Source: Sulfidibacterium sp046706345
GTDB lineage: Bacteria; Bacteroidota; Bacteroidia; Bacteroidales; F082
Direction of reading: 5' to 3'
NCBI GenBank assembly: GCA_046706345.1
Contig: JBJKPL010000316.1
Coordinates: 1-16,934, forward strand
DNA: 16,934 nt
Shown: positions 7,004 to 13,820 of the stretch, in pieces
Layout: each line of letters begins with the position of its first letter
Numbering within the stretch: position 1 is the first letter of the stretch
Made by a program: the position numbers and the translations under genes
Notes under the pieces: model-generated
What the model was told of the DNA's origin: nothing
Seen by the model: only the letters and a program-made list of their open reading frames with translations
Databases searched by the model: none

Positions 7004-8068
7004 ATGAAGACAACACAACGACTTTCCTTTCTCGACCGCTATCTCACACTCTGGATCTTTGGGGCCATGGTGGCAGGTGTTTTTTCGGGATACTTCTTCC
7101 CCACCATCGCGAAATTCTGGGACAGTATGAGCAGCGGCACCACCAACATTCCCATCGCCATCGGACTGATCCTGATGATGTATCCTCCGCTGGCAAAAGT
7201 CCGATACGAAGAGCTGAAAGACGTTTTTTCCAATGTAAAAATCCTGTCGCTTTCGCTGATATTGAACTGGATCGTCGGGCCGTTGCTGATGTTTTTCCTG
7301 GCTGTGGTTTTTCTGCACAACCATCCCGAATACATGACGGGCCTCATTCTTATCGGCCTTGCCCGGTGCATTGCGATGGTCATTGTGTGGAATGATCTGG
7401 CCGACGGCGACCGGGAATATGCCGCCGGACTGGTGGCCTTTAACAGCATCTTTCAGGTGTTGTTCTTTTCCGTTTATGCCTGGCTTTTCATCACCTTCAT
7501 GCCCCGCTGGTTCGGCATGACTTCCTTTCACGTGAACATCACCATGGGCGAAATTGCCCAAACTGTTGCCATCTACCTGGGCATTCCTTTCGTGGCAGGC
7601 ATCCTTTCCCGATTCGGTTTGATCAGGTTGAAAGGCAAAGACTGGTATGAAAGAAAATTCATCCCCAAAATCAGTCCCATCACTTTGGTGGCATTGCTAT
7701 TTACCATTGTGGTGATGTTTTCGCTGAAAGGGCAAACCATTGTCAAGCTTCCGCTGGATGTGCTGCTGGTGGCGACCCCCCTGATCTTTTACTTTGTCAT
7801 CATGTTCGGGATCTCCTTCTTTCTGGGAAAGAAAACCGGCGCCGATTATCCGCAAACCACCACCATTTCTTTTACCTCGGCCAGCAACAATTTTGAGCTG
7901 GCCATCGCCGTGGCCGTAACCGTGTTCGGCATCAATTCGGGAGAAGCTTTTACCGCCGTCATCGGGCCGCTGGTGGAAGTCCCGGTGATGATCCTGTTGG
8001 TGAATGTGGCGTTGAACTGGCGCAAAAGATATTTCCGCAAATCCGGGATGAGCAAAATCGGGACCTGA
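7004..8068 (+). CDS. acr3: Arsenite efflux transporter, ACR3 family
   Basis: A 354-residue inner-membrane protein with about ten hydrophobic segments, matching ACR3 length. It starts with the family-typical LSFLDRYLTLWIF and contains the TM4 signature GLARCIAMVIVWNDLA, whose C122 corresponds to the essential Cys of ACR3 (Cys129 in the Alkaliphilus protein). The late segment VIGPLVEVPVMI carries the conserved Glu. SFTSASNNFELAIAVAV in TM9 is also characteristic. It would export As(III) made by ArsC, driven by the proton gradient. It is third in the ars operon, 9 bp after arsC; in Bacteroidota this gene is often labelled arsB, although it is unrelated to ArsB. Confidence 0.95.
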   Translation: MKTTQRLSFLDRYLTLWIFGAMVAGVFSGYFFPTIAKFWDSMSSGTTNIPIAIGLILMMYPPLAKVRYEELKDVFSNVKILSLSLILNWIVGPLLMFFLAVVFLHNHPEYMTGLILIGLARCIAMVIVWNDLADGDREYAAGLVAFNSIFQVLFFSVYAWLFITFMPRWFGMTSFHVNITMGEIAQTVAIYLGIPFVAGILSRFGLIRLKGKDWYERKFIPKISPITLVALLFTIVVMFSLKGQTIVKLPLDVLLVATPLIFYFVIMFGISFFLGKKTGADYPQTTTISFTSASNNFELAIAVAVTVFGINSGEAFTAVIGPLVEVPVMILLVNVALNWRKRYFRKSGMSKIGT

Positions 8069-8116
8069 CAACAGGTTTGAATTTTCCGTACTTTGCAAAC
8101 AATCCGTTCAGCAAAG

Positions 8117-9082
8117 ATGAAAACAAGAGTCAAGCTTTTTATCGTCCTGGCAATTATTCTGCTGGTGAGTTTTGTCGTTTTCCCGCGGCAGAACCCGCAG
8201 CCGGTTCATTATGTGGACCGGGCCACGGGACAGATCAAAACCGAGAAAATCGTTTCGGAAACGGCACTGTACTGGCTCTACAACAATCCACTGGGGCAGC
8301 TCACCCTGCAGGCGTTGGTAAAAAGAAAGATCGCCTCCGAATTTTACGGATGGCTGATGCACACACACTGGTCGGCACGGAAGATTGCCCCATTTATCCG
8401 CACTTACCACATCGACACCGCCCAGTTTCAGGAACGGCCATACGGGTCCTTTAACGACTTCTTTATCCGGAAACTCAAACCCGGCGCCCGCAAGATCGAC
8501 ACCGCCCGAAATGTGGTGGTCTCGCCGGCCGACGGTAAAGTCTTTGCTTTTCGGGATATTGCGGGACAACGTTTTATCATAAAAGGCTACCGGTTTAATC
8601 TGAAAAGCTTTTTGCAAAACGACTCGCTGGCCAAGGTGTATCGTGATGGAAGCATCCTGCTGTTCCGGCTCTGCCCCACCGATTACCACCGGTTTCATTT
8701 TCCGGTGAGCGGAAGCTTATCGAAAGTCACAAAAATTCCCGGAGCCTACTATTCCGTCAATCCCATTGCCTTGAGAAAAAGGATCCGCATCTTCTGCGAA
8801 AACAAAAGAGAATACCAGACCATCGACAGTCCGGTCTTCGGTCAGGTGATCATGGCCGAGATCGGCGCGACCCTGGTGGGAAGCATCATCCACACTTTTC
8901 AGGGAACAAAAGCGATAAAAGGCGGGGAAAGCGGATATTTTCAGTTCGGCGGATCCTCCATCCTCCTGCTTTTCCAACCCGGAAGAATTCAAATCGATCC
9001 TGACCTGATCCGAAATACAAAAGACCATTTGGAAACCTCGGTCGACATGGGAGAACAGGTTGCCACCCTCCGCAATCCGTAG
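8117..9082 (+). CDS. psd: Phosphatidylserine decarboxylase, clostridial-type, membrane anchored
   Basis: A 321-residue proenzyme that would convert phosphatidylserine to phosphatidylethanolamine. An N-terminal hydrophobic helix (LFIVLAIILLVSFVVF, residues 7-22) anchors it in the inner membrane. The body follows the clostridial-like PSD pattern: SFNDFFIRKLKPGAR, VVSPADGKVFAF (triad Asp), LCPTDYHRFHFPVSG (triad His), GAYYSVNPIALRK, and FGGSSILLLF, where Ser280 of GGSS corresponds to the LGST-type cleavage serine that becomes the pyruvoyl group. Start is ATG 8117. An upstream in-frame TTG at 8093 is unlikely: it lies inside TACTTTG (8089-8095), which may itself be a degenerate -7 element giving this gene its own promoter. 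It follows acr3 by 48 bp without a terminator, so partial read-through from the ars operon is possible, though no functional link is evident. Confidence 0.9.
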   Translation: MKTRVKLFIVLAIILLVSFVVFPRQNPQPVHYVDRATGQIKTEKIVSETALYWLYNNPLGQLTLQALVKRKIASEFYGWLMHTHWSARKIAPFIRTYHIDTAQFQERPYGSFNDFFIRKLKPGARKIDTARNVVVSPADGKVFAFRDIAGQRFIIKGYRFNLKSFLQNDSLAKVYRDGSILLFRLCPTDYHRFHFPVSGSLSKVTKIPGAYYSVNPIALRKRIRIFCENKREYQTIDSPVFGQVIMAEIGATLVGSIIHTFQGTKAIKGGESGYFQFGGSSILLLFQPGRIQIDPDLIRNTKDHLETSVDMGEQVATLRNP

Positions 9083-9130
9083 GCTTTTCTAAACAGCGCC
9101 TCCTCTGACCGTTAAAAAAACCAAATTCGG

Positions 9131-9161
9131 TTGAATTCTATTTAGAATTATTCTAAATTTG
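9131..9161 (+). promoter_or_regulatory. Strong Bacteroidota promoter with embedded perfect palindrome, upstream of acs
   Basis: TTG (9131-9133), a 20-bp spacer, then TAAATTTG (9154-9161) is a full match to the TTG-N19-21-TAnnTTTG promoter. The palindrome TTTAGAATTATTCTAAA (9141-9157) has perfect 8-bp arms around one central base, fills much of the spacer and overlaps the -7 box. Its 7-1-7 core, TTAGAATTATTCTAA, is close to the Fur/PerR-type box TTATAATNATTATAA, so a metal or peroxide sensor is one possibility. Predicted transcription starts near 9168, about 170 nt before acs. Confidence 0.6.
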
Positions 9162-9194
9162 TGGGACGTTCCTAAATACTGTTGAAAAAGCCAT

Positions 9195-9230
9195 AAGTTT
9201 GAGTTGTTACTTATTAACAAAAACTTTTTT
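9195..9230 (+). terminator. Hairpin followed by T-run inside the acs leader (possible attenuator or small-RNA terminator)
   Basis: AAGTTT (9195-9200), bulge GAG, TTGTTA (9204-9209), loop CTTAT, then TAACAA (9215-9220) and AAACTT (9221-9226) form a 12-bp AT-rich stem running into T6 (9225-9230). It lies about 30 nt downstream of the predicted start for the 9154 promoter, so it could end a short transcript of about 60 nt. The stem is AT-rich and therefore weaker than a typical intrinsic terminator. A second mini-hairpin ACTGT-TCT-ACAGT follows at 9235-9247. Confidence 0.4.
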
Positions 9231-9313
9231 AACTCACTGTTCTACAGTCGTAAGACAGACTAATTTACTTTTTGACGGGCCTGTTAAACCCGCGCACAAA
9301 AGGCGCTTAATTA

Positions 9314-9321
9314 TATGTTTC
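9314..9321 (+). promoter_or_regulatory. Possible second, proximal -7 element for acs
   Basis: TATGTTTC differs from TAnnTTTG at the last base only and sits 18 nt before the acs ATG, giving the short leader typical of other genes here. No TTG lies at the expected -33 spacing. If used, it would let acs escape the upstream hairpin. Confidence 0.3.
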
Positions 9322-9339
9322 ACTTAAAATGCACGAGCC

Positions 9340-11262
9340 ATGTTAAATAAGATCTCCGATTTTGCGGATTACCTGCAGAAATATCAGGAAAGTATTGCCG
9401 ACCCGGAAAAGTTCTGGGCACAAATTGCGGAAGCCAACTACTGGCACAAGAAGTGGGATCGGGTTGTCGATTGGCGTTTTGACGGCCCCGGTGCGCCGGA
9501 TGTGAAGTGGTTTGTCAATGCCAAACTGAACATCACGGAGAACATTTTTGAGCGAAACCTGTTTTTACGGAAAGACCAGACGGCCCTAATCTGGGAGCCC
9601 AACGATCCTGCCGAAAAGGAGATCAGATTTACGTACGGTGATCTTTTCGACAAGGTCAGGCAATTTGCCAACGCCCTGTTGAACCTCGGTGTAAAGAAAG
9701 GCGACCGTGTGGCCATTTATCTTCCCATGGTTCCGGAACTGGCCATTGCCATGATGGCCTGTGCCCGGATCGGTGCCATCCATTCGATCATTTTTGCCGG
9801 ATTTTCTTCCACTGCGTTGAGCGACCGGATCGTGGACGCCAGCGCCAGGGTGCTGATCACCTCCGACGGCGGATTCCGGGGCAAAAAGACCATCCCGTTA
9901 AAAGAAATTGCCGATGAAGCGCTGAAAAGGAGCCCCAGCGTGGAACATGCCATTGTGCTGAAGCGAACCGGTCAGGAAATCTCGATGACCCCGGGCCGCG
10001 ATATCTGGTGGCAGGATGCCGTCGAAGGCATGAGTACCGACAACAAGGCGGAAGTGATGGATGCCGAAGACCCCCTGTTCATTCTGTATACTTCCGGTTC
10101 CACCGGAAAACCGAAGGGAGTGGTGCACACCCAGGCCGGTTACATGGTTTACAGCGAATACACTTTCAAGAATGTATTTCAATACAGCGAAGGCGACATG
10201 TACTGGTGCACCGCCGATATCGGCTGGGTCACCGGCCACTCCTATATTATTTACGGACCGCTCCTGGCAGGCGCCACGTCCATCATGTTCGAAGGCATTC
10301 CCACCTTTCCCGATGCCGGCCGTTTCTGGGAAATTGTCGACAAATACAAGGTCAACCAGATCTATACGGCGCCTACCGCCATCCGGGCTTTGATGGCCCA
10401 GGGAGACGAATATGTAGAAAAATACGACCTGAGTTCCCTAAAAGTGCTGGGAACCGTCGGAGAACCCATCAACGAGGAAGCCTGGCATTGGTACCACGAC
10501 CTTGTCGGAAAAGGCCGTTGCCCCATTGTGGATACCTGGTGGCAAACCGAAACCGGGGGCATGCTGATCAGCCCGCTGGCAGGAATTACGCCCACCAAAC
10601 CCACCATGGCCACGCTTCCCCTTCCGGGAATTCAACCGATCCTCGTCGATCAGGAAGGGAATGAAATTAAAGGCAATGCGGTGCAGGGGATCCTGTGCAT
10701 CAAATATCCCTGGCCAGGCATGCTTCGCACCACCTGGGGAGATCATGAAAGATGCTACCAGACTTATTTCTCCACCTTCAAAGGCCTTTACCTTACCGGA
10801 GACGGCGCCAAACGCGACGAAGAAGGATATTACCGCATCATCGGCCGCATAGACGACGTGATCAATGTTTCGGGACACCGCATCGGCACCGCCGAGGTGG
10901 AAGATGCCATCAACGAGCATCCGAAAGTGGTGGAATCCGCGGTCGTCGGCTATCCGCATCCCATCAAAGGATCGGGGATCTATGCGTATGTGATCACGGA
11001 ATCGCTCTCGGAGGACGAGCAGAAAAATATTGAGACTGAGATCCGGGATACTGTCAATAAACTGATCGGTTCCATTGCCAAGCCCGATATCATTCAATTG
11101 GTGAGCGGTTTGCCCAAAACCCGGTCCGGGAAGATCATGCGACGTATCCTCCGGAAAATCGGGGAAGGCGATGCCACCAACCTGGGGGATACCTCAACCC
11201 TCCTGGATCCGGATGTGGTGGAGGACATTATTTCCGGCGCCAAAGTGGAAGTAAAACGATAA
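9340..11262 (+). CDS. acs: Acetyl-CoA synthetase (acetate-CoA ligase, AMP-forming)
   Basis: A 640-residue ANL-superfamily enzyme that activates acetate with ATP to acetyl-AMP and then acetyl-CoA in the cytoplasm. Length and motif order match Acs: YWHKKWDRVVDW near the N-terminus; the P-loop YTSGSTGKPKG at residues 250-260; WCTADIGWVTGHSY; DTWWQTETGGM; YLTGDGAKRDEEGYYRIIGRIDD with the hinge Asp; NVSGHRIGTAEVE; and PKTRSGKIMRR near the C-terminus, whose Lys598 is the residue reversibly acetylated in well-studied Acs enzymes. Tryptophan in the acetate pocket (DTWWQTE) supports acetate over longer acids. Start at ATG 9340 gives MLNKISDFADYLQKY. The leader carries a palindromic promoter and a hairpin, so its expression is probably regulated. 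A large inverted repeat follows immediately after its stop. Confidence 0.96.
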   Translation: MLNKISDFADYLQKYQESIADPEKFWAQIAEANYWHKKWDRVVDWRFDGPGAPDVKWFVNAKLNITENIFERNLFLRKDQTALIWEPNDPAEKEIRFTYGDLFDKVRQFANALLNLGVKKGDRVAIYLPMVPELAIAMMACARIGAIHSIIFAGFSSTALSDRIVDASARVLITSDGGFRGKKTIPLKEIADEALKRSPSVEHAIVLKRTGQEISMTPGRDIWWQDAVEGMSTDNKAEVMDAEDPLFILYTSGSTGKPKGVVHTQAGYMVYSEYTFKNVFQYSEGDMYWCTADIGWVTGHSYIIYGPLLAGATSIMFEGIPTFPDAGRFWEIVDKYKVNQIYTAPTAIRALMAQGDEYVEKYDLSSLKVLGTVGEPINEEAWHWYHDLVGKGRCPIVDTWWQTETGGMLISPLAGITPTKPTMATLPLPGIQPILVDQEGNEIKGNAVQGILCIKYPWPGMLRTTWGDHERCYQTYFSTFKGLYLTGDGAKRDEEGYYRIIGRIDDVINVSGHRIGTAEVEDAINEHPKVVESAVVGYPHPIKGSGIYAYVITESLSEDEQKNIETEIRDTVNKLIGSIAKPDIIQLVSGLPKTRSGKIMRRILRKIGEGDATNLGDTSTLLDPDVVEDIISGAKVEVKR

Positions 11263-11265
11263 AAA

Positions 11266-11342
11266 AACCGGTGGCTCCCGTTCCCTGATGTCGTTACCAT
11301 GAGAAAGACAGACATCCTGCTGCAAGAAGGGAGCCACCGGTT
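11266..11342 (-). terminator. Long inverted repeat between acs and tetR; best read as the tetR-side terminator
   Basis: AACCGGTGGCTCCC (11266-11279) and GGGAGCCACCGGTT (11329-11342) are perfect 14-bp complementary arms around a 49-nt interior. The interior holds a nested pair GATGTC (11287-11292) / GACATC (11311-11316). On the minus strand the stem is followed by T7 (complement of 11261-11267), as for an intrinsic terminator of the leftward tetR transcript; on the plus strand it is followed only by a weak ATTTTT. The large structured loop is unusual for a simple terminator. Confidence 0.55.
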
Positions 11343-11366
11343 CAACTATTTTTCAGACTTTGTCTA

Positions 11367-11394
11367 TTTGACCGTTTTCTGTTTATTGGTCAAA
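11367..11394. repeat. Inverted repeat TTTGACC-N14-GGTCAAA downstream of tetR
   Basis: Perfect 7-bp arms at 11367-11373 and 11388-11394, 15 bp beyond the tetR stop. It has no T-run on either side. The arm GGTCA recurs in the palindrome just upstream of tetR (12034-12038 region), so it might be a second binding site rather than a terminator. Confidence 0.4.
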
Positions 11395-11409
11395 ATAAAG
11401 CAAAAAATT

Positions 11410-11988
11410 TTAAACGGCCATCCCTTTGACGATAATATTTATTAAATCGTCGAAATACGGACTGAAATCGTCATATTTATCCTGAAGGAAGAACGGGATC
11501 TCCAGGCCTTTCAGCACCATGATGAAGACATCCAGCAAGGCATCCATTTTATCGCTCTGGTCGGCGAAAACCCCTTCTTCGATCCCTTGTTTGATAATGG
11601 TTTTCAGCTGGCCTTTCTCCCAGTTGTCCATATCGGCCCGAAGGTGGTCCAGAAATTCGAAATGCTCGAAAAAATCTGCTTTCAGGGTTTCCTGATAATT
11701 GGCAGATTGTTTCAGGACCGACATGCGGGTCAGCAGGTATTTCTTATATTTTTCCGTGGCTTTCAGATCGGGATCGGTGACCACCATGGCCAGTTCTTTT
11801 TTCAGATTGTTCAGCTCCAGGGCCACGACTTCCGTAAACAGATCTTCTTTGCTTGTAAAATGATAATACAAAGATCCCTTGGCTTTGTGGGCACTGCGGG
11901 CAATCTCATCCATGGAGGTTTTATAAAATCCAAAACGGCTGAAAATGCGGGTCGCAACAGTCAGAATTTTTTCTCTGGTCTTATCCAT
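11410..11988 (-). CDS. TetR-family transcriptional regulator
   Basis: A 192-residue protein read leftwards. The N-terminal TetR DNA-binding domain is clear: TREKILTVATRIFSRFGFYKTSMDEIARSAHKAKGSLYYHFTSKEDLF (residues 4-51), with the recognition helix around KGSLYYHF. The C-terminal 140 residues form the variable helical ligand/dimer domain, with no recognisable ligand signature. The start is ATG at 11988 (MDKTREKI); the frame extends 20 codons upstream to a TTG, but that stretch (ending REKEK) is not TetR-like and covers the likely operator and promoter. It is convergent with acs and divergent from the outer-membrane barrel gene, which are the natural target candidates besides itself. Confidence 0.9.
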   Translation of the reverse strand: MDKTREKILTVATRIFSRFGFYKTSMDEIARSAHKAKGSLYYHFTSKEDLFTEVVALELNNLKKELAMVVTDPDLKATEKYKKYLLTRMSVLKQSANYQETLKADFFEHFEFLDHLRADMDNWEKGQLKTIIKQGIEEGVFADQSDKMDALLDVFIMVLKGLEIPFFLQDKYDDFSPYFDDLINIIVKGMAV

Positions 11989-12022
11989 TTTTTCTTTTTC
12001 TCGAGCGTACCGGAAGCCAAAA

Positions 12023-12053
12023 ATGACTATTTGGTCATGATCGTTCAAATTTA
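12023..12053 (-). promoter_or_regulatory. tetR promoter -7 element and adjacent palindromic operator candidate
   Basis: On the minus strand TAAATTTG (12053 down to 12046) matches TAnnTTTG exactly. Just downstream lies ATGACTATTTGGTCAT (12023-12038), an ATGAC-N6-GTCAT palindrome at the expected transcription start, well placed for autorepression by the TetR protein. No -33 TTG was found. Confidence 0.5.
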
Positions 12054-12102
12054 ATAATAATTTTCCTTGATTTTAAAATTAAAGGAATTAAAAAAAATTC
12101 CC

Positions 12103-12265
12103 TACCTTTGGTTAACAGCCGGTTCCAAATCCGGAACATTCCTGTTTTGAGACCGGAAAACCGTTCTTATCGTATCAAGGTCCTTTCTACTATTTTCCAC
12201 TTCGCACCTGATCAAGTAAACATACGTTTTCTAAGAAGAAAAATCAAACCCTAAAAACTTAAAAT
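12103..12265 (+). promoter_or_regulatory. Promoter and long untranslated leader of the outer-membrane barrel gene
   Basis: TACCTTTG (12103-12110) is an exact TAnnTTTG -7 element; the -33 box is weak (TTA at 12079-12081, 21-bp spacing). Transcription would begin near 12116, leaving a leader of about 150 nt without a convincing open frame. The start of the leader can fold (GTTCC-AAATCC-GGAAC at 12122-12137, or the competing CCGG pair 12119-12122/12131-12134). Outer-membrane protein mRNAs often have regulated leaders, but no known riboswitch was recognised. Confidence 0.5.
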
Positions 12266-13036
12266 ATGAAAAGGATAAAATTGATTATCATGCTGTTGCT
12301 TTCTGTCACGACGGTAACAGGCTTTGCACAGTCCTCTTCCAGCGGATTCACCCTGGGTGTTTTCGGCGGACTGAACATCCCCAAACTCAGCGGGGGGAGC
12401 AATAATGAAATGAGTTCGGGATATACCTCCCGGGCTGGCGTGGCTTTCGGTCTTACCTCCAACCTGGATCTGGGCGCCAATTTCTCACTGCGCACCGATC
12501 TGTTGTATTCCAGTGAAGGAGGCAAGCGGAACGGATTTCAGGCCATTGATGCGTCGTCTTTTAATCCCCAGGCTCCGTCAGGAAGCTATTATTACGCCAC
12601 CTTCAATAACGAATCCATCCTAAACTACCTCGAACTTCCCATCATGCTCAAATATTCCATCCCTGTGAATTCCTCCAATTTCTACATCGATTTTGGGCCT
12701 TATGCCGGATACCTGCTGAAAGCGACCCAAAAAACCAGCGGATCCAGCATCGTCTATGCAGACAAAGGAAAAACCACGCCTGTATCGGTGAATCCGCAAA
12801 CCGGACAACCCTTTCCGGTTTCCTTCGACGCCACCAACGATGTAAAATCCAGCATCCATAAAATGAACTTCGGCATTACCGGCGGCATCGGTTATGCCCA
12901 GCATGTGGGCAAAGATACCCTGTTGCTGGACGTGAGGGGAGCCTACGGGCTGACCTATGTTCAGCGTTATGCCACCGACGGGAAAAGCCACAACGGCTAT
13001 CTTCAGATTTCATTGGGATATGCGATCCCGCTATAA
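12266..13036 (+). CDS. Outer-membrane beta-barrel protein, PorT/OMP_b-brl family
   Basis: A 256-residue protein with a clear Sec signal peptide (MKRIKLIIMLLLSVTTVTGFAQ, residues 1-22). The mature part alternates polar and hydrophobic residues in strands with Gly/aromatic turns: FTLGVFGGLNIPKL at the start, LDLGANFSLRTDLLYSSEGGKR, NYLELPIMLKYSIP, FYIDFGPYAGYLL, KMNFGITGGIGYAQ and NGYLQISLGYAIPL at the end. The LELPIMLKY and G.G.GYLL patterns are typical of the small Bacteroidota outer-membrane barrel domain (outer_membrane_beta-barrel_2). Specific function is unknown; such proteins are generally structural or adhesion-related. It is a single-gene unit with its own promoter and terminator, divergent from a tetR gene that may control it. 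Confidence 0.88.
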   Translation: MKRIKLIIMLLLSVTTVTGFAQSSSSGFTLGVFGGLNIPKLSGGSNNEMSSGYTSRAGVAFGLTSNLDLGANFSLRTDLLYSSEGGKRNGFQAIDASSFNPQAPSGSYYYATFNNESILNYLELPIMLKYSIPVNSSNFYIDFGPYAGYLLKATQKTSGSSIVYADKGKTTPVSVNPQTGQPFPVSFDATNDVKSSIHKMNFGITGGIGYAQHVGKDTLLLDVRGAYGLTYVQRYATDGKSHNGYLQISLGYAIPL

Positions 13037-13050
13037 AAAAAAGCTTATGG

Positions 13051-13082
13051 AAAACCGGGTCCGGAAGGATCCGGTTTTTTTT
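13051..13082 (+). terminator. Intrinsic terminator after the barrel gene
   Basis: AAAACCGGGTCC (13051-13062), GGAA tetraloop (GNRA type), GGATCCGGTTTT (13067-13078), then more T. The stem is 12 bp with one G-U pair and leads into T8. It lies 15 bp after the barrel stop codon. Confidence 0.9.
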
Positions 13083-13158
13083 GCATAAATGGGCAGGATT
13101 CGGGAGAAAAACAGGATTTCTTTCTGTCAGATTTCAGGGCCAAAATGCAAAGTTTCCG

Positions 13159-13166
13159 TAGCTTTG
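13159..13166 (+). promoter_or_regulatory. -7 element of the P-loop kinase gene
   Basis: TAGCTTTG matches TAnnTTTG exactly, 15 nt before the ATG at 13182. It sets the start of this gene: the earlier in-frame ATG at 13089 would lie upstream of transcription. No clear -33 TTG. Confidence 0.55.
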
Positions 13167-13181
13167 CCTAAAATTAGAATT

Positions 13182-13745
13182 ATGGTCATCATCGGCATTA
13201 CGGGAACCCTGGGCGCCGGAAAAGGAACGGTCGTTGATTATCTCGTCAACAAAAAAAAATTCAGGCACTATTCTGTCCGGCAATATCTTATCGGGAAAAT
13301 CAAGGACCAGGGCCTGCCGGTGAACCGCGATACGATGACTTCCACCGCCAACGGCTTACGCAAGAAATACCATCCTGCCTTCATTATCGAGGAATTGTAC
13401 CGTCAGGCCAAAGAGCAAAAGCAAAATGCCATCATCGAGAGCATCCGCACGCCGGGTGAGATTGACTTTCTGAGAACCCAGGGAGACTTTTTTCTTTTTG
13501 CCCTGGACGCCAAACCCGAAACCCGTTACCAGCGAATTTTATCACGGGGCTCTGAAACGGATCATGTGGATTACGAAACCTTTCTTTCCAACGAACGCCG
13601 CGAAATGTCCACTACCGATCCCAACAAACAAAATCTGGGAAAATGCATACAAATGGCGGATTTCCGTGTCAATAACGACGGGGATGTAGATTTGCTTTAT
13701 CAGGAAGTGGACCGTATCCTGAACCACATCCTGCCGGAGGCCTGA
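13182..13745 (+). CDS. P-loop nucleotide-kinase-like protein (UPF0200 / dephospho-CoA kinase-like)
   Basis: A 187-residue cytoplasmic NTPase. The N-terminus is MVIIGITGTLGAGKGTVVDYLV, with Walker A G8-TLGA-G13-K14-G15-T16. Downstream features fit the UPF0200 and dephospho-CoA/dNMP kinase group: RDTMTSTANGLRKKYHPAFIIEELYRQAK (about 49-78), AIIESIRTPGEIDFLR (83-98, the strand plus conserved Arg-Pro-x-Glu), FLFALDAKPETRYQRILSRGS (104-124, lid) and the terminal VNNDGDVDLLYQEVDRIL. A nucleotide or nucleoside-monophosphate kinase role is likely; the substrate is not readable. The start was chosen from the Walker A position and the promoter at 13159. True CoaE usually shows a DVPLLxE motif, which is missing here, so it is not called coaE. 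Confidence 0.75.
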   Translation: MVIIGITGTLGAGKGTVVDYLVNKKKFRHYSVRQYLIGKIKDQGLPVNRDTMTSTANGLRKKYHPAFIIEELYRQAKEQKQNAIIESIRTPGEIDFLRTQGDFFLFALDAKPETRYQRILSRGSETDHVDYETFLSNERREMSTTDPNKQNLGKCIQMADFRVNNDGDVDLLYQEVDRILNHILPEA

Positions 13746-13820
13746 TCCTTCTGTCAGTCACAGATTTCATGAATTCATCCTCCCTGCAAGCAGAGGGATC
13801 ACCTACGGGCGGTTATTTCT

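Noticed and set aside
6638..7561. A 307-codon minus-strand frame across arsC and acr3
   Set aside because: It covers parts of two well-supported plus-strand genes, has low-complexity His/Gln/Lys-rich translation and no domain.
10438..11097. Long minus-strand and alternate plus-strand frames within acs
   Set aside because: Shadow frames of a fully motif-supported Acs coding region.
11989..12048. N-terminal extension of TetR from a TTG at 12048
   Set aside because: The added 20 residues are not TetR-like and would lie over the palindromic operator and downstream edge of the promoter.
13089..13181. N-terminal extension of the P-loop kinase from the ATG at 13089
   Set aside because: The extension lies just after a terminator and upstream of an exact -7 element at 13159, and the Walker A motif would be displaced from the N-terminus.
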